This document shows positions 1-5,536 of a stretch of 5,536 bases of DNA, in pieces. The first letter of the stretch is position 1; every line of letters begins with the position of its first letter. The position numbers were made by a program, and so were the translations under genes. The notes below the pieces were generated by a model. It did no database searches, had not been told where the DNA came from, and was given only the letters and a program-made list of their open reading frames with translations. The stretch is from Acidobacteriota bacterium (lineage in GTDB: Bacteria; Acidobacteriota; Thermoanaerobaculia; Multivoradales; JAHEKO01): positions 1 through 5,536 of the forward strand of contig JAOTUP010000165.1 of assembly GCA_029863825.1 (NCBI GenBank). Reading direction: 5' to 3'.

Positions 1-1
1 C

Positions 2-1390
2 ACCCTCGACGGCAGTGAAGCGGGCAGCTTTGCAGCGGACGTGCACGATCATTTCGGTGAGGAATGGATCGGCACTTCCGAAACCCACGGACTGCGCGTG
101 AGCGTCCAGGGGCTCGACACCGGGACGAGCGCCGTCGGCATTCTCGGTCAGGATACTTCGGGGGTGTTTTCGAATAGCGCTGGCGTACGCGGTGAAAGCG
201 CTTGGGGCACTGGCGTCCGCGGTGAAAGCGCTAACAGGACCGGGGTCGTCGGCGTTGGCCGTGAATATGGAGTCGAGGGCTTCAGCAACTTCACCGCAGG
301 AACCGGGGTCCTCGGCAATGCTTTTCACTCTACGGGCGCCAACTTTGGGGTCATTGGCAAGAGCAACTCCACCTCTGGAACCGGAGTTCTCGGCGTGGCT
401 ACAGCCGCGACCGGCGTGGTCCCAGGTGTCAAAGGTGAGACGCGCTCGGTCAGCGGCTGGGCCGTCTGGGGCGAGGCAACGGCCACGACCGGCTCCACCA
501 GAGGTGTCTACGGGCAGAGTGCGGCGAGCAACGGCATTGGAGTGAAAGGCTTGGCCACGGCTGCGACCGGCGAAACCTGGGGACTCCACGGAGAGAATTT
601 CAGTCCCTCCGGTGGCGGGGTCTTGGGCAGGGCTTATGGTGGAACCGGCGAAACCTGGGGACTCTATGGCGAGAGTGCGTCGACAAGCGGCGGCGGGGTC
701 TTCGGCGAAGCCACGGCGAGCACCGGTGCCAACTTCGGCGTCTGGGGTCAGAGCCAGTCCGTGTCGGGCGTCGGCGTCCTCGGCTGGGTGCGGGCCACCA
801 CCGGCACCAACTACGGGGTGCGGGGCGCGACCGACTCGAGCGAGGGTTTCGACGTCTACGCCGCCGGTGCCGGCACTGACTACGGCCCGTTCACCGGCGG
901 CCACGAGGTGAAGCTGGCGGCCGATCTGCCGCCGGGCCTCGAGCCCGGCATGGTGATGACAGTGACCGGGGAGGCGCAGGTGCGGGTCTCGCCCGACAAG
1001 ACCGTCGACCTGTCGTCGACGCTGCCGACGGTGACGCTGGCCGGGCGATTGCAGGACCCGGCCGTGTTCGGTGTCTTCGTCGCCGAGACGACGCTCGGCG
1101 AAGACCACTGGTACGAGGCGCAAACCGGCGAGCGTTTCGGCACCGTCAACGCCCTGGGCGAAGGCCGCGTGTGGGTGACCGACGCCAACGGCCCGATAGT
1201 GGCCGGCGACTACCTGACGAGCTCGGCAATTCCGGGCTACGCCCAGCGCCAGGAGGACGATCTCCTGCATGCCTACACCCTGGGAAAGGTGATCGAGACG
1301 GTGGACTGGGAGACGGTGACCCAGACGGTCGAGCACGAGGGAACGTCGTACCGCGTCTACCTCGTGGCGGTCGTCTACACCAGCGGCTGA
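2..1390 (+). CDS. Repeat-rich secreted/surface fibre-like protein, 3' part (5' end outside window)
   Basis: The frame is open from the first complete codon, giving 462 visible residues. A GTG at 41 lies inside the conserved-looking stretch LDGSEAGSFAADVHDHFGEE, so it is very unlikely to be the start; the gene begins upstream and any signal peptide is not visible. After this stretch come irregular G-V-x-G motifs, including two adjacent GVRGESA units. Six exact 26-residue repeats plus a partial seventh follow (nt 332-847), of the pattern TG-x3-GV-x-G-x5-SG-x-GV-x-G. The last ~165 residues form a non-repetitive domain (DVYAAGAGTDYGPFTGGHE, then GPIVAGDYLTSSAIPGYA, then GKVIE). It loosely resembles C-terminal modules of phage neck or tail appendage proteins (Peptidase_G2-like), judged from memory only. 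Gly/Thr/Ser-rich short-period repeats of this kind usually form a beta-helix or fibre. A cell-surface or secreted structural or adhesive role is inferred; no enzymatic motif is evident. GC3 differs sharply between the two halves. Confidence 0.82.
   Translation, partial: TLDGSEAGSFAADVHDHFGEEWIGTSETHGLRVSVQGLDTGTSAVGILGQDTSGVFSNSAGVRGESAWGTGVRGESANRTGVVGVGREYGVEGFSNFTAGTGVLGNAFHSTGANFGVIGKSNSTSGTGVLGVATAATGVVPGVKGETRSVSGWAVWGEATATTGSTRGVYGQSAASNGIGVKGLATAATGETWGLHGENFSPSGGGVLGRAYGGTGETWGLYGESASTSGGGVFGEATASTGANFGVWGQSQSVSGVGVLGWVRATTGTNYGVRGATDSSEGFDVYAAGAGTDYGPFTGGHEVKLAADLPPGLEPGMVMTVTGEAQVRVSPDKTVDLSSTLPTVTLAGRLQDPAVFGVFVAETTLGEDHWYEAQTGERFGTVNALGEGRVWVTDANGPIVAGDYLTSSAIPGYAQRQEDDLLHAYTLGKVIETVDWETVTQTVEHEGTSYRVYLVAVVYTSG
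181..240 (+). repeat. Tandem pair of 30-nt coding repeats
   Basis: Nucleotides 181-210 and 211-240 match at 24 of 30 positions and encode two successive ten-residue units, GVRGESAWGT and GVRGESANRT (read from the GV codons). This short period differs from the 26-residue period further on, so the protein contains at least two repeat classes. It looks like a recent local duplication that has begun to diverge. Confidence 0.8.
332..847 (+). repeat. Six exact-length 26-residue (78-nt) tandem repeats plus a partial seventh
   Basis: Units begin with Thr-Gly at nt 332, 410, 488, 566, 644 and 722, with no length change; a partial unit begins at 800. Each holds two G-V/L-x-G turns and a central S-G or N-G (consensus TG-x3-GVxGxS..SGxGVxGxA.A). 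DNA identity is highest between the fourth and fifth units, where 566-586 and 644-664 are identical over 21 nt. The fixed 26-residue length implies a repeating structural rung, probably a beta-helix or fibre turn. The repeats lie within the coding sequence. Confidence 0.9.
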
Positions 1391-1414
1391 GGCGACGGTC
1401 GCAGAAGCTGAGAG

Positions 1415-1464
1415 GTCAGGTCTTGAATCACCGGCCTTGGATTCCGCAGCCCGAGAGGCCTGAC
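1415..1464 (+). terminator. Possible 3' stem-loop after the fibre gene
   Basis: The arms GTCAGGTCTT (1415-1424) and GAGGCCTGAC (1455-1464) can form ten pairs, two of them G-U, around a 30-nt loop. The stem starts 24 bp after the stop codon. No U-tract follows and the loop is long, so this is not a classical intrinsic terminator. It could be a 3'-end stabilising structure or a chance pairing. Confidence 0.25.
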
Positions 1465-1713
1465 AGCAACAATCCCTGATCCCGAGAATTCGAGATCTGA
1501 CTCCATCTATCCGCGAAGCGGGCCGCCGCCAAACGACCTGCGGTCTTGATGAAGGCTGCGCACGCGTTAGGGGTATCCATTCGGTCGACGCAGGACCGAT
1601 CGCCGCACAGCAGTAGATACTGTCGACCCTCTCGCGGCAAGAGGTCACTGCGGAAGACGCCGGCAACTCTCACGAGCTGCCGGAGAGCCCAGAGGAGCAA
1701 GGCGACTGCCGGT

Positions 1714-1743
1714 GAGGCGAGTGCCTGCTGGCTGATTCGCCTC
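1714..1743 (+). other. Inverted repeat / hairpin upstream of the transporter gene
   Basis: GAGGCGA (1714-1720) pairs perfectly with TCGCCTC (1737-1743). Two further inner pairs, one of them G-U, leave a 12-nt loop. It lies about 95 bp before the transporter start, so it could be part of a leader RNA or an operator-like dyad. No known regulator motif is recognised. Confidence 0.3.
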
Positions 1744-1830
1744 CGGAGGACGGTCCGAGTCTCAGCCGCCTGCACTCACTATCTCGAGTCCTGGGACGAC
1801 GAGTCGCCGGGAATTGAGTATCCTCTCACC

Positions 1831-1835
1831 AGGGA
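1831..1835 (+). promoter_or_regulatory. Weak, close ribosome binding site for the transporter gene
   Basis: AGGGA sits only three bases before the ATG at 1839, closer than the usual spacing. It is still the best purine-rich site near any start in this frame. The GTG at 1890 (residue 18) has no better site, so the ATG is kept. Confidence 0.4.
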
Positions 1836-1838
1836 ATC

Positions 1839-4697
1839 ATGAGCGCCGACACCACAGCTGCAGACCATCGCAGTCAGAACGGCCCGCGGGTGAAACGCCT
1901 GCTGCGCCGTGTCGGGATCGACTTCTACCCCGGTGAAGCGCTGCCGGCCATTCTCCTCTTCTCCAGCTTCTTCTTCAGCTACACCTTCCAGTACACGGTC
2001 AAGAGCGTTCGCCAGGCGACGTTCATCGACAGCCTGGGGTCGGCGAGGCTCCCTTACGTCTACCTGCTCGTCGCGCTGTGCTCGTACCCCGTGCTGCGGC
2101 TCTACAGCCGCTTTGCCGAGCGACTGACGCCGCCGGCGATGATTGCCACGACGTGCTCGCTGATCGCCGCCAGCATGGCTTTGTTCTGGTGGCTGTTCGG
2201 CTACGCCTGGACCTGGGTTCCGCTGACCTTCTACATCTGGGTGACCATTCTCTTCGTCCTCATCAGCAGCCAGCTCTGGTCATTCGCCAATCATCTCTTC
2301 GAGCCCCGACAGGCTAAGCGGCTGTTCGGTTTCATCGGCGCCGGCGGTCTGCTGGGGAGCGTCGCCGGCGGCCAATTGGCGCGTCTGGCCACGGTGATGG
2401 CGGGAACGCGCGATGCCCTCCTGGTCGCCGCGGTCGTGGTTCTGGGGATCGTCGGACTTCTCTACCCGCTCAGACGCCACCGCCTGGCGGGCGAATGGGC
2501 GCCGGCGCGGCGGGCGCAGACCGCCGAAGACGAGGAGACGGCCGAGGGTTTGTCCGCCATCCGCGGCTCGCGGCAACTGCAGATGATCTCGGCTCTCCTG
2601 GTCGTCGGCGTGGTGGTGGCACAGATCGTCGATCTCCAGTTCAACTGGGCGATCGAATCGGTGACCGGCGAGCTCGACCAGCGAACCGTCTTCTTCGGCA
2701 ATGTCTTCAGCCTGATGGGTGTCACGGCCTTCATCTTCCAGTTCCTCTTCGCCGCGCGCATCCATCGCAGTCTCGGCGTGGGCTTTTCCACTCGCGTGCT
2801 TCCGACGACCGTGGCGCTGGGTACTGTCGCGCTGCTGGTCACCGCAACGCTCGGACCGGGGGCCGTGGTGATCGCCGCCCTGGCGCTCAAGATCAGCGAG
2901 AACGGCCTCCGTTACTCGTTTGACCTGGCCACCCGAGAGCTGCTGTTTCTTCCGGTGCCGTCGGCCCTGAGGCGCAAGACCAAGGCCTTCATCGATGTCT
3001 TCATCCAGCGCGGAGCCAAAGGGCTGGCAGCCATCCTCCTGCTCCCGGTCACCTTTGGCCTCATCAGCGCTCTCGAGGCGAGCTGGATCTCACTGGCGCT
3101 CATCGGACTGTGGCTCTGGGTGGCGGCAGCGGCGTCCAGAGAATATGTGCGGTCGTTCCGCCGCAGTCTCGAAGCGCGAACCGTAGACAGCGATCTTCCG
3201 ATCAATCTCGCGGACGCCACGACACTCGAAATCCTCGTCCAGTCCTTGGGCAGCGCCGACCCGCGACAGGTTCTTCACAGCCTCGACATCCTGACCTCAC
3301 ACGACCGTCATCACCTGGTTCCGCCGCTCCTCCTCTACCACGACGACGCGGAGGTCCGGCTGGCTACGCTGCGTATCCTCGGCAAAGACCGGCGCGAGGA
3401 CGCGCTGCACTTGATCGAGCGCCGGCTGAACGACCCCGACCCCGACGTGCAGGCGGAGGTCATCCGCGTGCTCGCCAGGCTGCGCAACGAGGACGCCTGC
3501 GAGATGATGCTTCCGAGGCTGCGGGACGCCGATCCGCGAGTGCAGGGAACTGCCATCGCCTGCCTGATGAACCACGGGGATGAAGTCATGAGACGGGAGG
3601 CCTCAACCGCCCTCGCGAGTTTGCTCTCCGACGGCTCTGCAGGCGTCAGGGTCGAGGCCGCCAAGGCTCTGGGCGCGACACGAGGACAGGTTGTCGACGC
3701 CGAACTCTTGCAGCTCTTGTACGACCAGGATCCGGCCGTCGTGCGGCAATCCATCGACGCCATCCGGCACCGGCTGGCTGAAGACGGTCCGAACCCCATC
3801 TATCTGCCGACCCTGATCTCGCTACTTCAGAATCGGCGGCTCAAGCACGATGCGCGGGAGGCCCTGATCTGTTTCGGCGAGGACGCGCTGCCCGCTCTGA
3901 TCCACTTCCTCAATGACAGCGACGAGGGGGTGTGGGTTCGTCGAGCCATTCCCAAGACGATGACTCGAATCGGGTCTCCGGCCGCCACCACCGCTCTTCT
4001 GGAATGTCTGGAAGGACAGTCGGACACGTTCCTGAGGCGAAAGCTCATCGAAGCGCTCGCCCTGGCTCCGGAGGCGAGCGTCGACCGCGCGACCGTCAGC
4101 GGCGAAATCGAGCGCGAAGCGAACCGTCACTTGCGAACTCTCTCCGATCTCTACAGCCTGCGTGGCGCCGAGCTGGCCGATACGAGGGGACCCGGTGTCG
4201 AGTGGAACACCGATGCCCCGGCACCGAGCCTGCTCGAGGAACTGCTGGCCTCTCGCCTTGACGATCATGCACGCAATATCTTCGGCCTGCTCGCGCTGAT
4301 TCACCACCCCGGTCATATCTGGTCCGCGTATCGGAGCCTCACCGGCTCCCGCGCCGAGCTCCGCGGCCACACACTCGAGTACCTCGACAACACGCTCTCC
4401 GCCGAGATCCGCCACCATGTGTTTGCCGCGATCGGAGACGCGCCGCTGGCGGAGAAGCTCGCGGAGGCGAAGCGCCTGTACGGGGTCTCGGTCGCCACCA
4501 GGCCGGACACCCTGAAGAGGCTCCTAGGCATCGAGCTAAAAGGGAGCTCGGACGAGGCCTTTCTCGTCGTCGCGGCTCTGTACCTCGTCCACAGCGATAA
4601 AATCACTCATCTCTATCGGGCCGCGGAGGAGCTTCGGCACTCTCCCGATCCGTTTGTGAGCGAGACTGCCGCATGGGTCACCGAACAGATCTCCTGA
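1839..4697 (+). CDS. NTT (Npt/Tlc-type) transporter fused to C-terminal HEAT-repeat domain
   Basis: The product is a 952-residue inner-membrane protein. A basic N-terminus (~17-26) is followed by about 11-12 hydrophobic segments between residues ~33 and ~432. NTT-like signatures include K-S-V-R at 55-58 in the first helix region, the Gly-rich RLFGFIGAGGLLGSVAGG (161-178), RYSFDLATRELLFLP (358-372), and KTKAFIDV (380-387), which parallels the 'KGKAAID' region of ATP/ADP carriers. From ~455 to ~735 come HEAT-type helical pairs, for example DPDPDVQAEVIRVLARL and SAGVRVEAAKALG. The C-terminal ~200 residues contain RNIFGLLALIHHPGHIWSAYRSL and LEYLDNTL, which I recall as conserved in bacterial NTT-HEAT proteins. 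Plastid and parasite NTTs exchange ATP/ADP or take up nucleotides; the substrate here cannot be read from sequence. The protein is nearly twice the length of a plain carrier because of the fusion. A CNB-like gene follows after 31 bp, suggesting an operon. No truncation is evident: the last helix ends near the stop. Confidence 0.85.
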   Translation: MSADTTAADHRSQNGPRVKRLLRRVGIDFYPGEALPAILLFSSFFFSYTFQYTVKSVRQATFIDSLGSARLPYVYLLVALCSYPVLRLYSRFAERLTPPAMIATTCSLIAASMALFWWLFGYAWTWVPLTFYIWVTILFVLISSQLWSFANHLFEPRQAKRLFGFIGAGGLLGSVAGGQLARLATVMAGTRDALLVAAVVVLGIVGLLYPLRRHRLAGEWAPARRAQTAEDEETAEGLSAIRGSRQLQMISALLVVGVVVAQIVDLQFNWAIESVTGELDQRTVFFGNVFSLMGVTAFIFQFLFAARIHRSLGVGFSTRVLPTTVALGTVALLVTATLGPGAVVIAALALKISENGLRYSFDLATRELLFLPVPSALRRKTKAFIDVFIQRGAKGLAAILLLPVTFGLISALEASWISLALIGLWLWVAAAASREYVRSFRRSLEARTVDSDLPINLADATTLEILVQSLGSADPRQVLHSLDILTSHDRHHLVPPLLLYHDDAEVRLATLRILGKDRREDALHLIERRLNDPDPDVQAEVIRVLARLRNEDACEMMLPRLRDADPRVQGTAIACLMNHGDEVMRREASTALASLLSDGSAGVRVEAAKALGATRGQVVDAELLQLLYDQDPAVVRQSIDAIRHRLAEDGPNPIYLPTLISLLQNRRLKHDAREALICFGEDALPALIHFLNDSDEGVWVRRAIPKTMTRIGSPAATTALLECLEGQSDTFLRRKLIEALALAPEASVDRATVSGEIEREANRHLRTLSDLYSLRGAELADTRGPGVEWNTDAPAPSLLEELLASRLDDHARNIFGLLALIHHPGHIWSAYRSLTGSRAELRGHTLEYLDNTLSAEIRHHVFAAIGDAPLAEKLAEAKRLYGVSVATRPDTLKRLLGIELKGSSDEAFLVVAALYLVHSDKITHLYRAAEELRHSPDPFVSETAAWVTEQIS

Positions 4698-4728
4698 CCG
4701 CGCCGATGAAGCGCATGGCTCGCCAGAC

Positions 4729-5139
4729 GTGAACGAACTCGCCCGCATCGAGACCGTCATCTTTTTGCAGCGCGTGGATCTCTTTCGCGCCTGTGACGCC
4801 GAACAGATTCTGCGGATTTCCGCCATTGCACGACAGCAGCGATTCAATGCCGATGAGACCATCTATGCGGTCAAAGATCCATCCGACTCCCTGTATTGCG
4901 TCGTGCGAGGACGGATCGACATCGTCGACGACGCCGGCGTCCATCGACTGGTCGCCTCACCGGGCACGCTGGGTGTGAGCGGAATCCTCAGCGGACGCCT
5001 CCGCACCGACACAGCTACCGCCACCGAAGACACACTCGTCCTGGCGCTGGATGCCGACGATTTCTTCGATCTGCTGGCCAACAACATCGAGATCGTCCGC
5101 TCCCTCTTCCGACAGCTGCTGGACCAGCCGAAGCCCTGA
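4729..5139 (+). CDS. Small stand-alone cyclic-nucleotide-binding-like (Crp-type beta-roll) protein
   Basis: The 136-residue product consists almost entirely of one CNB domain: an N-terminal helix (ELARIETVIFLQRVDLFRAC), the beta-roll strands (DETIYAVKDPSDSLYCVVRGRIDIV, residues 42-66), a phosphate-binding-cassette region (~79-101), then EDTLVLALDADDFFDLLANN and a C-terminal helix. There is no DNA-binding helix-turn-helix, so it is not a complete Crp/Fnr regulator. The cassette reads GTLGVSGILSGRLRTDTATA. Arg92 fits the conserved phosphate-binding Arg, but Val83 replaces the Glu that contacts the ribose. The GTG at 4729 is chosen because the domain's first helix begins there; the frame is open from 4660 but holds no ATG upstream. 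No good Shine-Dalgarno is visible, which fits translational coupling to the transporter gene. It probably regulates the neighbouring carrier, in which homologous domains are (from memory) sometimes fused. Confidence 0.85.
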   Translation: MNELARIETVIFLQRVDLFRACDAEQILRISAIARQQRFNADETIYAVKDPSDSLYCVVRGRIDIVDDAGVHRLVASPGTLGVSGILSGRLRTDTATATEDTLVLALDADDFFDLLANNIEIVRSLFRQLLDQPKP

Positions 5140-5287
5140 CGACTTGGGCTCGGGCTTGCCGATACCAGTCGAAGCAACTCCTGTAGGCCCCGTGACCAGC
5201 TGCACAGCCTCAACGTTGTCGCTCCAGGAAGGACAGTCGCCCAACGAACGACGACCGACTTTCACTTCGCATCGCGATTCCGCCATC

Positions 5288-5333
5288 CGCAAGGCCGGCG
5301 GCGCCGCAGAGCCTCACGGACTGCGGCCTTGTG
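5288..5333 (+). other. GC-rich inverted repeat in the intergenic region
   Basis: CGCAAGGCC (5288-5296) can pair with GGCCTTGTG (5325-5333), giving nine pairs with one G-U. An alternative overlapping stem joins 5303-5309 to 5321-5327 (GCCGCAG with CTGCGGC). The two stems are mutually exclusive at 5325-5327, a layout that could switch. It may simply reflect GC-rich sequence. Confidence 0.4.
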
Positions 5334-5342
5334 ACGAATGTA

Positions 5343-5368
5343 CTGCCTGGGCGCTGCGCCCACGGCAG
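5343..5368 (+). other. Strong GC-rich hairpin directly before a ribosome binding site
   Basis: CTGCCTGGGCG (5343-5353) pairs with CGCCCA (5357-5362) and, after a single bulged C at 5363, GGCAG (5364-5368). This makes an 11-bp stem with a CTG loop. It ends two bases before the GGAGG of the next gene and no U-tract follows. It could end transcription from upstream without a T-run, or modulate access to the ribosome site. It is the most stable-looking hairpin noticed in the non-coding sequence. Confidence 0.5.
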
Positions 5369-5370
5369 CT

Positions 5371-5375
5371 GGAGG
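5371..5375 (+). promoter_or_regulatory. Strong Shine-Dalgarno site GGAGG
   Basis: GGAGG lies nine bases before the ATG at 5385. It is the best ribosome site in the window and decides that start over the in-frame GTG at 5331. Confidence 0.65.
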
Positions 5376-5384
5376 ACTCTCCTA

Positions 5385-5536
5385 ATGCGACCTGTCGTGA
5401 TGGCTGGAGACCAGGTGCTCGAGGCACAGCCAGCCGGTTTCTCTCGAGTGACGAATCAGCCCCGGCTGGGAGCAGCGCTCGCCGTCGGCGCTCTGCTGCT
5501 CGCAGGTGACGAGGCTCGACGCGCGGGCGAGGCGTC
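5385..5536 (+). CDS. Start of an unrecognised protein with an N-terminal hydrophobic segment (3' end outside window)
   Basis: Fifty codons are visible before the window ends, with no stop. The ATG has a well-placed GGAGG. The product begins MRPVVMAGDQVLEAQ and has one hydrophobic stretch, LGAALAVGALLLAG (residues 28-41), preceded by an Arg at 27 and followed by acidic and Arg residues. That could be a signal-anchor or single membrane helix, although it starts later than a usual signal peptide; a second ATG at 5400 would shorten the leader by five residues. I do not recognise the family. GC3 is about 66% by hand count, lower than the end of the fibre gene, so the coding call rests mainly on the ribosome site and open frame. 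Confidence 0.45.
   Translation, partial: MRPVVMAGDQVLEAQPAGFSRVTNQPRLGAALAVGALLLAGDEARRAGEA

Larger units (their letters stand above)
1391..1838. other. 448-bp intergenic region, no convincing gene
   Basis: This gap separates the fibre gene from the transporter gene. Open frames exist on both strands (1546-1842 forward, 1428-1775 reverse), but their products are Arg/Ser/Cys-rich, lack recognisable domains and have no good ribosome site. I see several inverted repeats: 1415-1424 with 1455-1464, 1628-1632 with 1640-1644, and 1714-1722 with 1735-1743. The region presumably holds the end of the fibre transcript and the promoter and leader of the transporter unit. I could not identify a convincing -35/-10 pair. 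Confidence 0.6.
5140..5384. other. 245-bp intergenic region before the last partial gene
   Basis: No domain-like reading frame is seen here. A forward frame that crosses it (to 5509) gives an Arg/Ser-rich product without recognisable features. A short inverted repeat (AAGCCC at 5131-5136 with GGGCTT at 5152-5157) straddles the stop of the CNB-like gene but lacks a T-run. The second half holds the two hairpins listed separately. I found no convincing promoter. Confidence 0.55.

Noticed and set aside
181..850. Short tandem repeats considered as a CRISPR array.
   Set aside because: They are contiguous, in frame and coding, with no unique spacers between identical repeats.
1428..1775. Reverse-strand 115-codon frame in the intergenic gap.
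   Set aside because: One hydrophobic patch but no family, a mixed composition typical of chance frames in GC-rich DNA, and no clear ribosome site.
1819..1824. TATCCT as a -10 box just before the transporter.
   Set aside because: No -35-like hexamer lies 16-18 bp upstream, and the transcript start would leave almost no room for a leader.
1546..1842. Forward 98-codon frame whose TGA overlaps the transporter ATG (ATGA).
   Set aside because: The overlap looks like translational coupling, but the product is Arg/Ser-rich with no domain, and its start has no ribosome site.
2280..2765. Reverse-strand frame of 161 codons opposite the membrane domain.
   Set aside because: The product is His/Asp/Arg-rich with no domain and lies entirely under the transporter gene.
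3822..4418. Long reverse-strand frame (198 codons) opposite the HEAT region.
   Set aside because: It mirrors the codon structure of the forward gene, which has clear HEAT motifs; long antisense frames are expected at this GC3.
5131..5157. AAGCCC/GGGCTT dyad at the CNB-like stop as an intrinsic terminator.
   Set aside because: Only six pairs with a 15-nt loop and no T-run after it.
5331..5384. In-frame GTG at 5331 as an earlier start for the last gene.
   Set aside because: No ribosome site precedes it and it would place the 5343-5368 hairpin inside the coding sequence; the ATG at 5385 has GGAGG.
5331..5456. GTGACGAAT occurring twice (5331-5339 and 5448-5456).
   Set aside because: A nine-base match without extension or a regular partner is likely to be chance.

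Overview
The window is GC-rich bacterial chromosome with all recognisable genes on the + strand. It shows no rRNA, tRNA, CRISPR array, transposase or integrase. Two gene styles suggest the source. One is a secreted-type repeat protein with an 'LDGSEA...HDHFGE' segment and many G-V-x-G repeats. The other is an Npt/Tlc-type nucleotide carrier fused to HEAT repeats, next to a cyclic-nucleotide-binding-like domain. From memory, this combination recalls Acidobacteriota (for example Thermoanaerobaculia-type genomes). No marker gene is present, so the assignment is a guess.

Layout. Positions 2-1390 hold the 3' part of a large surface or secreted fibre-like protein. It has six exact 26-residue tandem repeats plus a partial seventh, then a conserved-looking C-terminal domain. 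Its GC content at third codon positions rises abruptly near nt 722. Positions 1391-1838 are a 448-bp gap with hairpin-forming stretches and no convincing gene. Positions 1839-4697 encode a 952-residue membrane protein: an N-terminal 11-12 helix NTT-like transporter half and a C-terminal soluble half of HEAT-type repeats. After 31 bp, 4729-5139 encodes a 136-residue stand-alone cNMP-binding-like domain. Positions 5140-5384 are non-coding and end in two GC-rich hairpins directly before a strong Shine-Dalgarno site. A further gene starts at 5385 and runs off the window.

How the genes may work together. The transporter and the cNMP-like protein look like a two-gene unit. My recollection is that related bacterial proteins carry carrier, HEAT and CNB domains in one chain; here the CNB part is a separate cistron. 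The natural reading is a solute (possibly nucleotide) carrier whose soluble HEAT domain is a docking or regulatory platform for the small CNB-like protein. That protein lacks the usual ribose-contacting Glu, so it may not bind cAMP or cGMP normally. The fibre protein and the last partial gene are probably separate transcription units. The split, probably non-canonical transporter-sensor pair is the most interesting content.
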